A DNA stretch of 64,000 nucleotides from Candidatus Cloacimonadota bacterium. GTDB lineage: Bacteria; Cloacimonadota; Cloacimonadia; Cloacimonadales; TCS61. The notes beneath the pieces are model-generated. The model searched no databases, was not told the DNA's origin, and saw only the letters and a program-made list of their open reading frames with translations. Position numbers and translations under genes: made by a program. Where the stretch lies: contig JASUTE010000003.1 of the NCBI GenBank assembly GCA_030445745.1, positions 110,321 through 174,320 of the forward strand, in the 5' to 3' direction. The number at the start of each line of letters is the position of its first letter. Position 1 is the stretch's first letter. Below are positions 55,755 through 63,877 of the stretch, in pieces.

Positions 55755-55772
55755 ACACATTATTTGGAATAA

Positions 55773-56984
55773 TTACTTACCCATCTCTTCTTTAATAACA
55801 GCTGCCAAGCGTTTCACACCTTCTACATTCTGTTCTTTGGTAGCGTAAGAGAAATTTATCCGCATGGTATTCTTGCCACTGCCATCACAATGGAAAACTT
55901 GCCCAATTACAAAAGCAACTTTCTTTTCGATCGCTTTCAAAAATAGCTTCTCTGAATCCATGCCTTCTGGAAGAGTTAAAAATAGGAATAAACCTCCTTC
56001 GGGTCTGGTCCAACTAACTCCTTCCGGCATGTATTTTTCAAAAGCTTCCATCATAACTTCTTTTTTCTGGCGGTAGTTTTCTATTGTTTTCTGCAAGTTT
56101 TTAGCGTAGTAGCCCTTTTCGATATACTTTATTGCAATTTTCTGAACAAATGGACTGGTACACAGATCGGTAGATTGCTTAGCTTTAACCATTTGATCGA
56201 TAACATCGGGGTGTGCTACTGCCCATCCTAAACGGAACCCTGGCACAAATATCTTGGAAAAAGTTCCCAAGGTGATAACCTGTCCTGTGTTATCTAAGGC
56301 ATACAATGTTTTTTGAGGTTTACCTTCGAAACGAAGTTCTTTGTAAGGGCTGTCCTCTAAAATCAGAATATCGTGTTTGTGAGCAATATCGATTATCTCT
56401 TTTCTTCTGAATTCTGGCATAGTTACACCAGCTGGATTTTGGAAATCTGGAATTACATAGATAAACTTAGGTTTTTGACCTTTTTTCTCCAATTCCTGTA
56501 ACGTTTCTTCCAGTTTATCAGCGCGCATGCCGTTTTCATCGAACTTAATACCAACCGGTTTAGCGCCATAGGCGTTGAAGGCACCTAAACCACCTAAATA
56601 GGAAGGTAATCCGCAAATTAGAGTATCACCACGATCGATAAATATTTTACTGACAAGATCTAACCCTTGCTGAGAAGCAGTTGTTATCATTACATTATCT
56701 ACAGTAATATCAAAACCTTGTTTACGATAGTCTTCCACTATTAACTCGCGCAAGCGTGTATCACCTTCGGTTGCACCGTATTGCAAAGCACTCTTAGCTT
56801 CATTTTGTAATACATCTTGCACACATTCTTGTAACTCTTTCACGGGAAAAGTTTCCGGGGCAGGTAAACCGCCGGCAAAAGAGATGATTTCCGGATCATT
56901 AGTAAGCTTTAACAGCTCACGTATGGCCGATCTCTTCATACCCTTAATACTTGTGGATAGCACACTTTGTAAATTGCTAATCAT
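55773..56984 (-). CDS. PLP-dependent aminotransferase, LysN/MocR-type class I
   Basis: 403 residues from the ATG at 56984, preceded by GGAGG at 5 nt. Landmarks: ISFAGGLPAPETFPVKELQE near 34-53, YGATEGDTRLRELI near 73-86, TTASQQGLDLVSKIFIDRGD near 104-123, VIPDFQNPAGVTMP near 178-191, ILEDSPYKELRF near 213, and the Schiff-base lysine in TLGTFSKIFVPGFRLGWAVA near 241-260. This branch includes 2-aminoadipate (LysN) and branched-chain or aromatic aminotransferases. Exact substrate unknown; proximity to asd and lysC hints at amino-acid synthesis, but a terminator separates them. Confidence 0.88.
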   Translation of the reverse strand: MISNLQSVLSTSIKGMKRSAIRELLKLTNDPEIISFAGGLPAPETFPVKELQECVQDVLQNEAKSALQYGATEGDTRLRELIVEDYRKQGFDITVDNVMITTASQQGLDLVSKIFIDRGDTLICGLPSYLGGLGAFNAYGAKPVGIKFDENGMRADKLEETLQELEKKGQKPKFIYVIPDFQNPAGVTMPEFRRKEIIDIAHKHDILILEDSPYKELRFEGKPQKTLYALDNTGQVITLGTFSKIFVPGFRLGWAVAHPDVIDQMVKAKQSTDLCTSPFVQKIAIKYIEKGYYAKNLQKTIENYRQKKEVMMEAFEKYMPEGVSWTRPEGGLFLFLTLPEGMDSEKLFLKAIEKKVAFVIGQVFHCDGSGKNTMRINFSYATKEQNVEGVKRLAAVIKEEMGK

Positions 56985-57033
56985 TTTTTCCTCCATTTTT
57001 TTTATTTATGTATTCTTACAGTGATTTATTAAA

Positions 57034-57391
57034 CTAATTTCCTAATCTTTTGATTTCTTCTTTTATTTCTTTTATTACTTCAGGGTTTTTAAAGTCAAGT
57101 CCAAAAAAATTTGTAAATTCCTCATAAAGGATTTAAGCACTTTTCATTTCTAGTTTTTATTAAATAGGATATATTTCTATAAATCTTGTTTCTCAAAACT
57201 ATTAAATCCTCGCTTTCATTATCAATGACTATTTTTTTGTAAAAATTATTTTCAATTCTTTCTTGAAATACTAATGCACTTAAGGAGTAATTATTTAGTA
57301 TAAAAACTTTGGCTTCATAATGAGAATAGTTTTTTTGTAATAGCTTTCTGAAAAGATTATCAAAAGTAAATCGGTCATTAATCCATTTCAT
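57034..57391 (-). pseudogene. frameshifted small gene downstream of the restriction endonuclease-like gene
   Basis: The first frame gives 89 residues (MKWINDRFTFDNLF ... LNPL) and stops at 57122. In another frame the sequence continues coherently as YEEFTNFFGLDFKNPEVIKE and IKEEIKRLGN to a TAG at 57034-57036. Joining the two gives about 119 residues, and the break falls within a few bases of 57125. The start lies at the stop of the upstream gene, so the three genes 59193-57034 form one unit. No recognised family: charged, helical tail. A frameshift in the genome or an assembly error both explain it. Confidence 0.5.
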
Positions 57392-57392
57392 A

Positions 57393-58481
57393 TTAATTAG
57401 TGAATTTAAAACTCAAGTTCATTCTGTTTTTCTTTAAAGTCAAATCCATACTAAAGATATTGTTGACTTCCACACCCAATGGGGTTAAAATAATTTTATC
57501 ATATTCAGTTGTCGACTTAATTCTATCAATAAGTCCTAATTCTTCACAATAATTGCTGCACCAGTTCAAAAACTCTTTCATAGTTCGATGATTATATGAA
57601 ACTTTGAAAAGTCCACGTGCTATTTCTAACTTGTCATTGTCAAAAGGAATTGATTTAGGTAACCAATTTCCATCGGTTACTTCAACGAATCTCATAAACC
57701 AATAAATATTTGTTTTATGTATTTTATCTTCCCAATTCCCATTTGTAAGTATTTTCAATAGAAGTCGCTTTTGTTCATTCGTTAAATCAATTGTTGCAAC
57801 ATTGTCAGCGTGATTTATGTATGGATTAAAATTATTTATGTATTCGATACCATTGTTCGTCAAAAAGAATTTATTTTCTTTTTCTTCAAACATTTCGAAA
57901 TCCAACGCAAGTCTTTTGTAACAGTTAAAATTAGTTCTGCCTGTAAATGACGAATTAATATCTTCAAAACTTAACGTATTTTTTCCAAAGTCTTTAAATG
58001 GCTTAAGAATTTTATTCAACCAACGTAGATAACAAATTGTATAATTTTTAGGATTTGGTAAAGCTAAGCCAACATTAAGACTTAATCGATGAACGGTTTG
58101 TGAATAAATCTGTTTTATCGAATTGAGGGAATATTGTCGAATTATAATTTCATGTTCTCTTCCGAAATTTTCAATTTGAATTCTATTTGAGTATGGTGTT
58201 TCATCTGCATAAAGAATACAATAGCTTGTATCATCTGTAAATCGAACATTTTTATAATTCAGAATCTGATTAAAACAGTAATTTAATTTATTTGAAGTGT
58301 TTAACACAGTTTCCAATTCAACAATTAATTGCTGCTGGTTGGTATTTTCCAATATAAAATCTATTCGCCCAAAATCTGTTGATATTTCTTGACCAACTTT
58401 TCTCGAAAATGGAAATTGTAAACGTTTTTCAAGATAATTTTCATTATTTAATAGTGTCCATTGAACTAATGATTCTTTCAT
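57393..58481 (-). CDS. putative type II restriction endonuclease, partner of the adjacent methyltransferase
   Basis: 362 residues from the ATG 4 nt after the methyltransferase stop (MKESLVQWTLLNNENYLEKR). Near residues 39-58 is GRIDFILENTNQQQLIVELE: an Asp in a strand, then E-L-E about 15 residues on, the shape of a PD-(D/E)xK nuclease core but with Glu where Lys is usual, as in BamHI-type E-x-E. A winged-helix-like region may follow (about 185-280; FEMFEEKENKFFLTNNGIEY). Position behind a DNA methyltransferase and AT-richness fit a restriction enzyme; specificity unknown, and a DNA-binding accessory protein is an alternative. Confidence 0.55.
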   Translation of the reverse strand: MKESLVQWTLLNNENYLEKRLQFPFSRKVGQEISTDFGRIDFILENTNQQQLIVELETVLNTSNKLNYCFNQILNYKNVRFTDDTSYCILYADETPYSNRIQIENFGREHEIIIRQYSLNSIKQIYSQTVHRLSLNVGLALPNPKNYTICYLRWLNKILKPFKDFGKNTLSFEDINSSFTGRTNFNCYKRLALDFEMFEEKENKFFLTNNGIEYINNFNPYINHADNVATIDLTNEQKRLLLKILTNGNWEDKIHKTNIYWFMRFVEVTDGNWLPKSIPFDNDKLEIARGLFKVSYNHRTMKEFLNWCSNYCEELGLIDRIKSTTEYDKIILTPLGVEVNNIFSMDLTLKKNRMNLSFKFTN

Positions 58482-58485
58482 AATT

Positions 58486-59193
58486 TTAAGCAGCAAGAGT
58501 TGTGGTTCCACTACCAAGAAAAGGATCAACTATAGTTTCACCAACAAATGTAAACATTTTAATAAGCCTCTTAGGTAATTCTTCCGGAAACATCGCCACA
58601 TGTTTATCTTGTCTAACACCTCCAAATTTCCAATGCCCTGAAAAATATTCCTTCCATTCTTCTTTTGTTAGTTTTGAATCAAGTTTATCTTGCTTATTGA
58701 ATTTAACAGGTTTCCCTAGTTTCTTAAATAACAAAATAAACTCGTAATCAATAGAAATTATTCCATTACGTGGATAAGGATAACTCCCCATAATGGAAGC
58801 GCCACCTGTTGTATTGGTAGTAGTTTTCTTTTGCCAAATAATGGCTCCCATATAATCAAAACCAATTGTTTCGCAAAATTTTATTATTTCAGTTCTTATG
58901 GGTATTACTTTATATCTGCCATAATAAATCGATCTGGCAAACTGATCTCCAATGTTGATGCAAAGTCTACACCCATTTTGTAAAATTCTATAACTTTCTT
59001 TCCAAACTAAATTCAAATTATTTATATAATCTTCGTATGAATCGTTAAACCCCAATTGATTATCGTTTCCGTAGTCCTTCAATTGCCAATAAGGTGGGGA
59101 AGTTACAACAAGATGGACACTATTATCTTCTATCTCGTCCATCTTCCTAGAATCTCCAAAAATAATTTTGTGCTTTGTTTCTCTAATTTCCAT
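58486..59193 (-). CDS. beta-class DNA (N4-cytosine or N6-adenine) methyltransferase, C-terminally short
   Basis: 235 residues. Catalytic motif IV TSPPYW (about 31-36) near the N-terminus and the AdoMet motif I VDPFLGSGTTTLAA at the very end, the circular order of beta-class DNA methyltransferases. Between them lie NGCRLCINIGDQFARSIYYG, GASIMGSYPYPRNGIISIDY and HVAMFPEELPKRLIKMF, typical of this group. Relatives continue past motif I with a GRNSIGYEI-like strand that supplies the acidic AdoMet ligand; here the frame stops right after LAA. It may be inactive or truncated. Starts 23 nt after the hflX stop. Confidence 0.82.
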   Translation of the reverse strand: MEIRETKHKIIFGDSRKMDEIEDNSVHLVVTSPPYWQLKDYGNDNQLGFNDSYEDYINNLNLVWKESYRILQNGCRLCINIGDQFARSIYYGRYKVIPIRTEIIKFCETIGFDYMGAIIWQKKTTTNTTGGASIMGSYPYPRNGIISIDYEFILLFKKLGKPVKFNKQDKLDSKLTKEEWKEYFSGHWKFGGVRQDKHVAMFPEELPKRLIKMFTFVGETIVDPFLGSGTTTLAA

Positions 59194-59215
59194 TTTTTCT
59201 CTCTTAACGCAAAAC

Positions 59216-60532
59216 TCATTCCTCTTTATTTATGTATTTCATCAACCTAAAATTCTCTATCTGATTTTTTATATTGGGGAATAATTGTCGAGAAATTTTT
59301 ACTTTCATCTTCATACTATTAGCTTCAGAATCATATTTTTCCGAAATCACTTCAGCGTGCTCGTGTAAAAAATTTATCAAACTCTGCATTTGGATAGGAA
59401 TATCTAATTCTCGGAAAAGTTTATGTTTTTCTAAAAAATAATCTATCTTCTGCTGTAGCTGTTCTAAACCTTGCCCACTACGAGCTGAAATAAACACCGA
59501 ATCTGGATATTTGGTTTTTAACTCCTTTTTTTGGAATTTAAAGTGCTTTCCTCCGACTAAATCGCATTTATTAAACACCATTAGAATATTTTTATCCCCT
59601 ATCTGCAATTCTTGTAGCACCTTCTCTACTGCCTCTATCATCTCTGCTAGATATGGATGCGAAACATCGACCACATGCAGAAGTAAATCTGCATCCAAAA
59701 CATCGAGTAAAGTAGCATGGAAAGAGGAAACCAGTCGATGTGGTAAATTGCGAATGAAGCCTATGGTATCGGTTAATAACACTTTTTCCGAGCTGGTAGA
59801 AATAGCCCTGGTTTTGGAATCGAGTGTAGCGAAAAGTTTATCAGCTACATAGCGTTTCTGTTGTGTAAGTTTCTTAAACAAAGTAGATTTACCAGCATTG
59901 GTGTATCCAACTAACGAAATAGAGGTTAATTTCTGGCGCTGTTTACGTTTATTGGCAGTGATATTTTCTATATTTTCCAGTTTTTTCTTCAACAGAGTAG
60001 TTTTTTTTTGTATTTCGCGTCTATCTACCTCTATCTGAGTTTCACCAGGTCCGCGAAAACCAATTCCGCCCTGGATACGAGAGAGATGTTTCCAACGATT
60101 TTTAAGTTTAGTATAACTATATTCCAATTGTGCCAACTCTACCTGCAATTTAGCTTGCTTGGTGCGAGCATGTTTGGCAAATATATCTAAAATAAGCTCG
60201 GTTCTATCTACTACATTACAACCACTGACATCGGAAATATTACGCTGTTGGGAAGGAGAAAGATTGTTGTTGAAAATAAGGGTGTTCACCTTTTTTGGGC
60301 GAGCTTTGTTCTTTATCTGTTGTAGTTTACCGCTGCCAACATATGTAGCAGTTTTGGGCTTATCCAATCTTTGTACTATAGTATCCATCACCTTAACTCC
60401 AGCTGTGTTTGCCAGCTGATGTAGTTCCTGCATATATTCCTGAAAATGGGAATCAGTCTCCTGCGCGATTTGAACTCCCACTAAAAAAGCCCGCTCTTGC
60501 TTGAATTTTTCTATTATGATTGAACGCTTCAT
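59216..60532 (-). CDS. hflX: GTPase HflX
   Basis: 438 residues. N-terminal HflX domain (about 1-185; VQIAQETDSHFQEYMQELHQ; SPSQQRNISDVSGCNVVDRT), then a GTPase domain with G1 LVGYTNAGKSTLFKKL near 208, G3 LTDTIGFI near 255, G4 NKCD near 326 and G5 SARSG near 350, and a C-terminal subdomain. Ribosome-binding, rescues stalled or heat-damaged 70S ribosomes. Precedes the restriction-modification unit and directly follows a SpoVG-like gene (0 nt). Confidence 0.95.
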   Translation of the reverse strand: MKRSIIIEKFKQERAFLVGVQIAQETDSHFQEYMQELHQLANTAGVKVMDTIVQRLDKPKTATYVGSGKLQQIKNKARPKKVNTLIFNNNLSPSQQRNISDVSGCNVVDRTELILDIFAKHARTKQAKLQVELAQLEYSYTKLKNRWKHLSRIQGGIGFRGPGETQIEVDRREIQKKTTLLKKKLENIENITANKRKQRQKLTSISLVGYTNAGKSTLFKKLTQQKRYVADKLFATLDSKTRAISTSSEKVLLTDTIGFIRNLPHRLVSSFHATLLDVLDADLLLHVVDVSHPYLAEMIEAVEKVLQELQIGDKNILMVFNKCDLVGGKHFKFQKKELKTKYPDSVFISARSGQGLEQLQQKIDYFLEKHKLFRELDIPIQMQSLINFLHEHAEVISEKYDSEANSMKMKVKISRQLFPNIKNQIENFRLMKYINKEE

Positions 60533-60820
60533 TTACGATTCATAGACCAGGACTTTTTTGTTCCTTTTGCGCCATTCCAAATACTCTTCCTTCAACTCCA
60601 TTTTCCACAATGTTTCGCGATTCTCATCTGCAAAAGTTATCACATCCAAATAATGCATTCTACCATCTTTACCTTTGAAATTTTTTTGAGGCATTTCTAC
60701 TTCCAATTTACCATTTCTGTTCAAAATAGTTATCTCATTTATAAAAATTCCTGGTTGAATTTCCACAACCACTCTTGCTTCGACTATTCCCGAACTTACA
60801 TCTCTGAATTTTGCGTTCAT
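60533..60820 (-). CDS. SpoVG-like protein
   Basis: 95 residues, starting at the ATG at 60820, 5 nt after GGAG-AGTAGG. The layout AEVVVEI-type beta strands (AKFRDVSSGIVEARVVVEIQ), IFINEITILNRNGKLEVEMP and then LDVITFADENRETLWKMELK followed by a C-terminal helix is that of SpoVG-family nucleic-acid-binding proteins (about 90 residues, with the conserved GKLEVEMPQK core). Assigned by overall pattern, with moderate certainty. SpoVG in other bacteria binds DNA or RNA and affects division and envelope genes. Sits between pfk and hflX. Confidence 0.5.
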   Translation of the reverse strand: MNAKFRDVSSGIVEARVVVEIQPGIFINEITILNRNGKLEVEMPQKNFKGKDGRMHYLDVITFADENRETLWKMELKEEYLEWRKRNKKVLVYES

Positions 60821-60834
60821 CCTACTCTCCACTT

Positions 60835-62058
60835 TTATTTTCCATAAGGATACATCTCTACTTCACCTTGACCGATCTCTTTCAGCATCTGCCGAAACCA
60901 TTCTTGGGTAGTATCGAAAGGACGTCCACCTTTGATGCGTTCGAATTCTATACAACGCATCTCTCCATCGTAGTCTTCATCCTGTCCTACTACTCCGCTT
61001 TCACCATTCAAGCCAAATTGCACTGCTTGATCACAAGTTTTAAAAATTAGTTCTAAATCTTTTTTATTGGGAGCTGCGGAGCGAGCAAAATAACCACTTT
61101 TCAGCACCAAAGTTTTTTTGGCATCCAAAACTTTAGCAAACCTTTTCCCATACCATTCACCCACATTTATATCATCCAGGCGTACATGCCCAAAGGCATC
61201 GCGTTTTACCTCTTCACCATCAGCTTCCATTTGTGCCACAATACGCTCTACTCCAGCACCTTCGCTAATAAAAATATTTACACAATCATTCTTATCCATC
61301 AGTTTTAGTAATCTTGCCACTTCTTCATCGAAATCGTAATGTAACTCCGGCAGGTAAACTGCATCCACATCCCATTTTTCTCTTGTAAGTAAAAATTCAG
61401 GTAGGAACTTACGCTTGGCCAATCTTTTGCGGTATTCATAAGCAGAGGTAGCTGTCAGCCAACCGCAATTGCGTCCCATAACTTCGTGGATAAGCAGTTG
61501 ACGTGGACTGGTAGTGTTTTCGTTCACCATATTTTCGAAAAATATCGCTGTTTGTTCGGCAGCTGTCCAGGCACCCAGGGTTTGTTTAATAGGAATTATA
61601 TCGTTATCAATAGTTTTGGGAAGTCCTATTACTGTAAGTTCGTAGCCATTTTCTTCCAAATAAGCAGAAAGATTAGCTGCAGTGGTGTTGGTGTCGTCGC
61701 CCCCGATGGTGTGTAAGATAGTAATTCCATCTTTACGCAAGCGCTCAGCGGCTACATGTAGGGGATTTTGTCCTGGTTTCACCAAGCCTTTTTTCACACA
61801 ATCTTTTACATTAGAAAGTTTTACACGACTATTGCCCAATACACTACCGCCATATTCATATAAAATTTCTATCTTTTCACGAATTAAATTGCTTATTTCG
61901 ATGCTTTTCCCTACCAAAAGTCCCTGATAACCGTTTAAATAACCCACAATTTCCGCTTCGGGTACATGTTCTGAATATTTTTTGATAAGCCTTCCTACAC
62001 ATGCAGATAAACAGGGGGCTAAACCACCCGCTGTTAGTATGCCTATCCTATGTTTCAT
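60835..62058 (-). CDS. pfp: pyrophosphate-type 6-phosphofructokinase
   Basis: 407 residues. Phosphofructokinase fold: GILTAGGLAPCLSACVGRLI at residues 5-24; HTIGGDDTNTTAANLSAYLE near 112-131 with Asp after the first GGD (GGDD); LPKTIDNDIIPIKQTLGAWT near 142-161 with Lys before TIDND. Asp and Lys at these two positions are the marks of PPi-dependent enzymes; ATP enzymes have Gly at both. So it most likely uses PPi, acting reversibly in glycolysis and gluconeogenesis. Pairs with a second phosphofructokinase, 19 nt upstream on the same strand. Confidence 0.88.
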   Translation of the reverse strand: MKHRIGILTAGGLAPCLSACVGRLIKKYSEHVPEAEIVGYLNGYQGLLVGKSIEISNLIREKIEILYEYGGSVLGNSRVKLSNVKDCVKKGLVKPGQNPLHVAAERLRKDGITILHTIGGDDTNTTAANLSAYLEENGYELTVIGLPKTIDNDIIPIKQTLGAWTAAEQTAIFFENMVNENTTSPRQLLIHEVMGRNCGWLTATSAYEYRKRLAKRKFLPEFLLTREKWDVDAVYLPELHYDFDEEVARLLKLMDKNDCVNIFISEGAGVERIVAQMEADGEEVKRDAFGHVRLDDINVGEWYGKRFAKVLDAKKTLVLKSGYFARSAAPNKKDLELIFKTCDQAVQFGLNGESGVVGQDEDYDGEMRCIEFERIKGGRPFDTTQEWFRQMLKEIGQGEVEMYPYGK

Positions 62059-62077
62059 AAATTATTCCTCCAAAAAT

Positions 62078-63175
62078 TTATTCTGCAAATTGTATTCCTA
62101 CTCCGCGTGCAGTTTCCATAAGGGGTGAATTTAATTGCACCAAATTTGGTTCGGCGATAGCCTGTTTTATGGGAACAGCAATAAGATCGGGATGGCGATA
62201 TGCCACCATTTGCCCGTACTGTTTGTTTAAGACCATCTCGAAAGCTTTCACACCCATCTGAGTAGCTAAAATTCTATCGAAAGCACTGGGAATGCCCCCT
62301 CTTTGTAGGTGACCTAAAATAGTAGTACGAATATCAGCATGAATTCCTTCCTCTTGCAACTGATTTTCCAGGGCTATGCCTGCCCCGCCTAATTTTATCT
62401 TTTCATGCCCAAATTCATTGCTCCGCTTATAAGTCATTTTTCCACCTTTAGGACGAGCACCTTCGGCAATAACTATATTGGCAAAACCACTATCACCTGT
62501 GGTGCGTTCATTTACGGTTTTTACTATCTTTTTTATATCATAGGGAATTTCTGGAATTAAACAAATCTCGGCGCCGCCTGCTATAGCAGCATGCAAAGCT
62601 ATCCAGCCCGCTTCGCGTCCCATAACTTCCAATATCATCACTCGGTGGTGACTGAAAGCTGTAGTAACCAATTTATCTACGGCATCTGTGGCAATCTCTA
62701 CTGCTGTTTGGAAACCAAAGGTGTAGTCGGTGGCTGAAAGATCATTATCAATTGTTTTGGGAACTCCGATTATGTTACAGCCTTTTTCGAAAAGTTTTTG
62801 CGAAATTTTCTGAGAGCCATCTCCGCCAATATTTATCACTGCCTCTATTCCTAATTCGTTCATGCGGTTTATCAGCTCATCCGAACGATCTTTAGCTATC
62901 ATTTTGCCATTTTTTTGCTTTACTGGCCAGGCAAAAGGACCACCCTTGTTAGTTGTACCCAAAATTGTTCCACCACGCACATGGATGCCCGCTATTTTAT
63001 CGTTTGTTAACTCCATTAGTTCGATGGGATCTGTTAAAATTCCATTAAAAGCATTTATACTGCCCACAATTTCCCATTCAGGTGTTTGCTGGGCACGTTT
63101 TACAATTGCTCTTATTACTGCATTCAAACCGGGGCAATCTCCACCGCCGGTAACTATCATACATCGTTTTCTCAT
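62078..63175 (-). CDS. pfkA: 6-phosphofructokinase, mixed-signature (likely ATP-type)
   Basis: 365 residues. MIVTGGGDCPGLNAVIRAIV at 6-25, then INIGGDGSQKISQKLFEKGC near 114-133 with Gly at the nucleotide-selecting position, and IIGVPKTIDNDLSATDYTFG near 134-153 with Lys at the second. Gly/Lys is known from ATP-dependent enzymes of trypanosomatid type, whereas Asp/Lys is the PPi type. So ATP use is the more likely reading but not certain. MGREAGWIALHAAIAGGAE near 190 is the substrate loop. First gene of the minus-strand run. Confidence 0.85.
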   Translation of the reverse strand: MRKRCMIVTGGGDCPGLNAVIRAIVKRAQQTPEWEIVGSINAFNGILTDPIELMELTNDKIAGIHVRGGTILGTTNKGGPFAWPVKQKNGKMIAKDRSDELINRMNELGIEAVINIGGDGSQKISQKLFEKGCNIIGVPKTIDNDLSATDYTFGFQTAVEIATDAVDKLVTTAFSHHRVMILEVMGREAGWIALHAAIAGGAEICLIPEIPYDIKKIVKTVNERTTGDSGFANIVIAEGARPKGGKMTYKRSNEFGHEKIKLGGAGIALENQLQEEGIHADIRTTILGHLQRGGIPSAFDRILATQMGVKAFEMVLNKQYGQMVAYRHPDLIAVPIKQAIAEPNLVQLNSPLMETARGVGIQFAE

Positions 63176-63343
63176 AAAACTCCATACACTCTATTTTTTA
63201 TTAAAAATATCTAGGAAGGTTTGGCTGTCAAAGAAAATTTTCTCTGCAGCTCTCATTTTCAAAGAAAGAAGCAAAGTTGGGCTGAATATGTAGATTTTAA
63301 CTTGTGCATATTCAATATAATTGAAATTCATCGTAGGAACAAC

Positions 63344-63383
63344 TTTATACGTCCTCTGGCGCATTTATACGTCCTCTGGTGCA
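63344..63383. repeat. two tandem 20-bp copies
   Basis: TTTATACGTCCTCTGGCGCA followed directly by a copy differing at one position (T for C after TGG). Confidence 0.88.
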
Positions 63384-63432
63384 GATCTCATTGTAAGAAT
63401 AGAAGTTTCAAATCTTACATTGGTGCTTTTTT

Positions 63433-63532
63433 AGATTTCTCCATGCGCTACGCTTAGTCGAAATGACAAAAAAACCGTCATTGCGAACCCCGATTTATCG
63501 GGTGAAGCAATCTGCTTACAGCGCATAAATCT
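63433..63532. repeat. palindromic direct repeat, copy 1
   Basis: Begins AGATTTCTCCATGCGCTACG, carries AATGAC-N9-GTCATT (63462-63467 with 63477-63482) and a CCCGATTTATCGGG stem, and ends GCGCATAAATCT. Nearly identical to 63782-63877 except for the CCCGAT/ATCGGG insert. Confidence 0.88.
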
Positions 63533-63610
63533 GTAACTTAAGACTTAGTGATCTTAATAGATTCTTCGTCGCCTGCCTCTGCAAGTTTGCCTCAGAATGA
63601 CCGCTTTTTG

Positions 63611-63628
63611 CTCCCCTTTTAAGGGGAG
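63611..63628. repeat. short GC-rich hairpin
   Basis: Eight-pair stem CTCCCCTT / AAGGGGAG with a TT loop; precedes the cloverleaf-like repeat. Confidence 0.7.
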
Positions 63629-63630
63629 AA

Positions 63631-63698
63631 GCTCTGCCCTAGTGGAATCGGCAAAGCCGTCAGCATAGCTGCATTCCATAAGGCAAGCGTAGCAGAGC
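63631..63698. repeat. cloverleaf-like inverted repeat
   Basis: Outer stem GCTCTGC (63631-63637) with GCAGAGC (63692-63698); second stem TGGAAT (63643-63648) with ATTCCA (63673-63678); inside it two hairpins CGGC-AAA-GCCG (63649-63659) and CAGC-ATA-GCTG (63661-63671). Confidence 0.65.
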
Positions 63699-63726
63699 AG
63701 AGGGGTTTCTTGTCTACTTTTGTCAT

Positions 63727-63752
63727 CTCGAGCGGAACGAAATGGAGTCGAG
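63727..63752. repeat. CTCGA/TCGAG inverted repeat
   Basis: CTCGA (63727-63731) pairs with TCGAG (63748-63752). With its flanks (GTCAT upstream, AGATCT downstream) it is an inverted, diverged relative of the first 35 bases of the direct repeats at 63433 and 63782. Confidence 0.65.
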
Positions 63753-63781
63753 AGATCTCAGGTTTACCATAAGTTTGTATG

Positions 63782-63877
63782 AGATTTCTCCATGCGCTAC
63801 GCTTAGTCGAAATGACAAAAAAACCGTCATTGCGAACCCTTTATGGGTGAAGCAATCTGCTTACAGCGCATAAATCT
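63782..63877. repeat. palindromic direct repeat, copy 2
   Basis: Same element as 63433-63532; AATGAC at 63811-63816 pairs with GTCATT at 63826-63831. The centre has ACCCTTTATGGGT in place of the longer stem of copy 1. Confidence 0.88.

Noticed and set aside
55712-55756. Longer N-terminus for asd
   Set aside because: It would be encoded inside a terminator hairpin; the internal ATG has a ribosome site and starts the NADP fold.
55712-55772. Lysine riboswitch before asd
   Set aside because: Only about 60 nt are available and they form a simple terminator; a lysine aptamer is far larger.
63221-63457. Small plus-strand open frame after the phosphofructokinase promoter region
   Set aside because: Crosses the tandem repeat, no ribosome site, no recognisable protein pattern.
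63433-63877. CRISPR array
   Set aside because: Only two long copies with unrelated, irregular sequence between them; repeats are 96-100 bp and palindromic, unlike CRISPR repeats and spacers.
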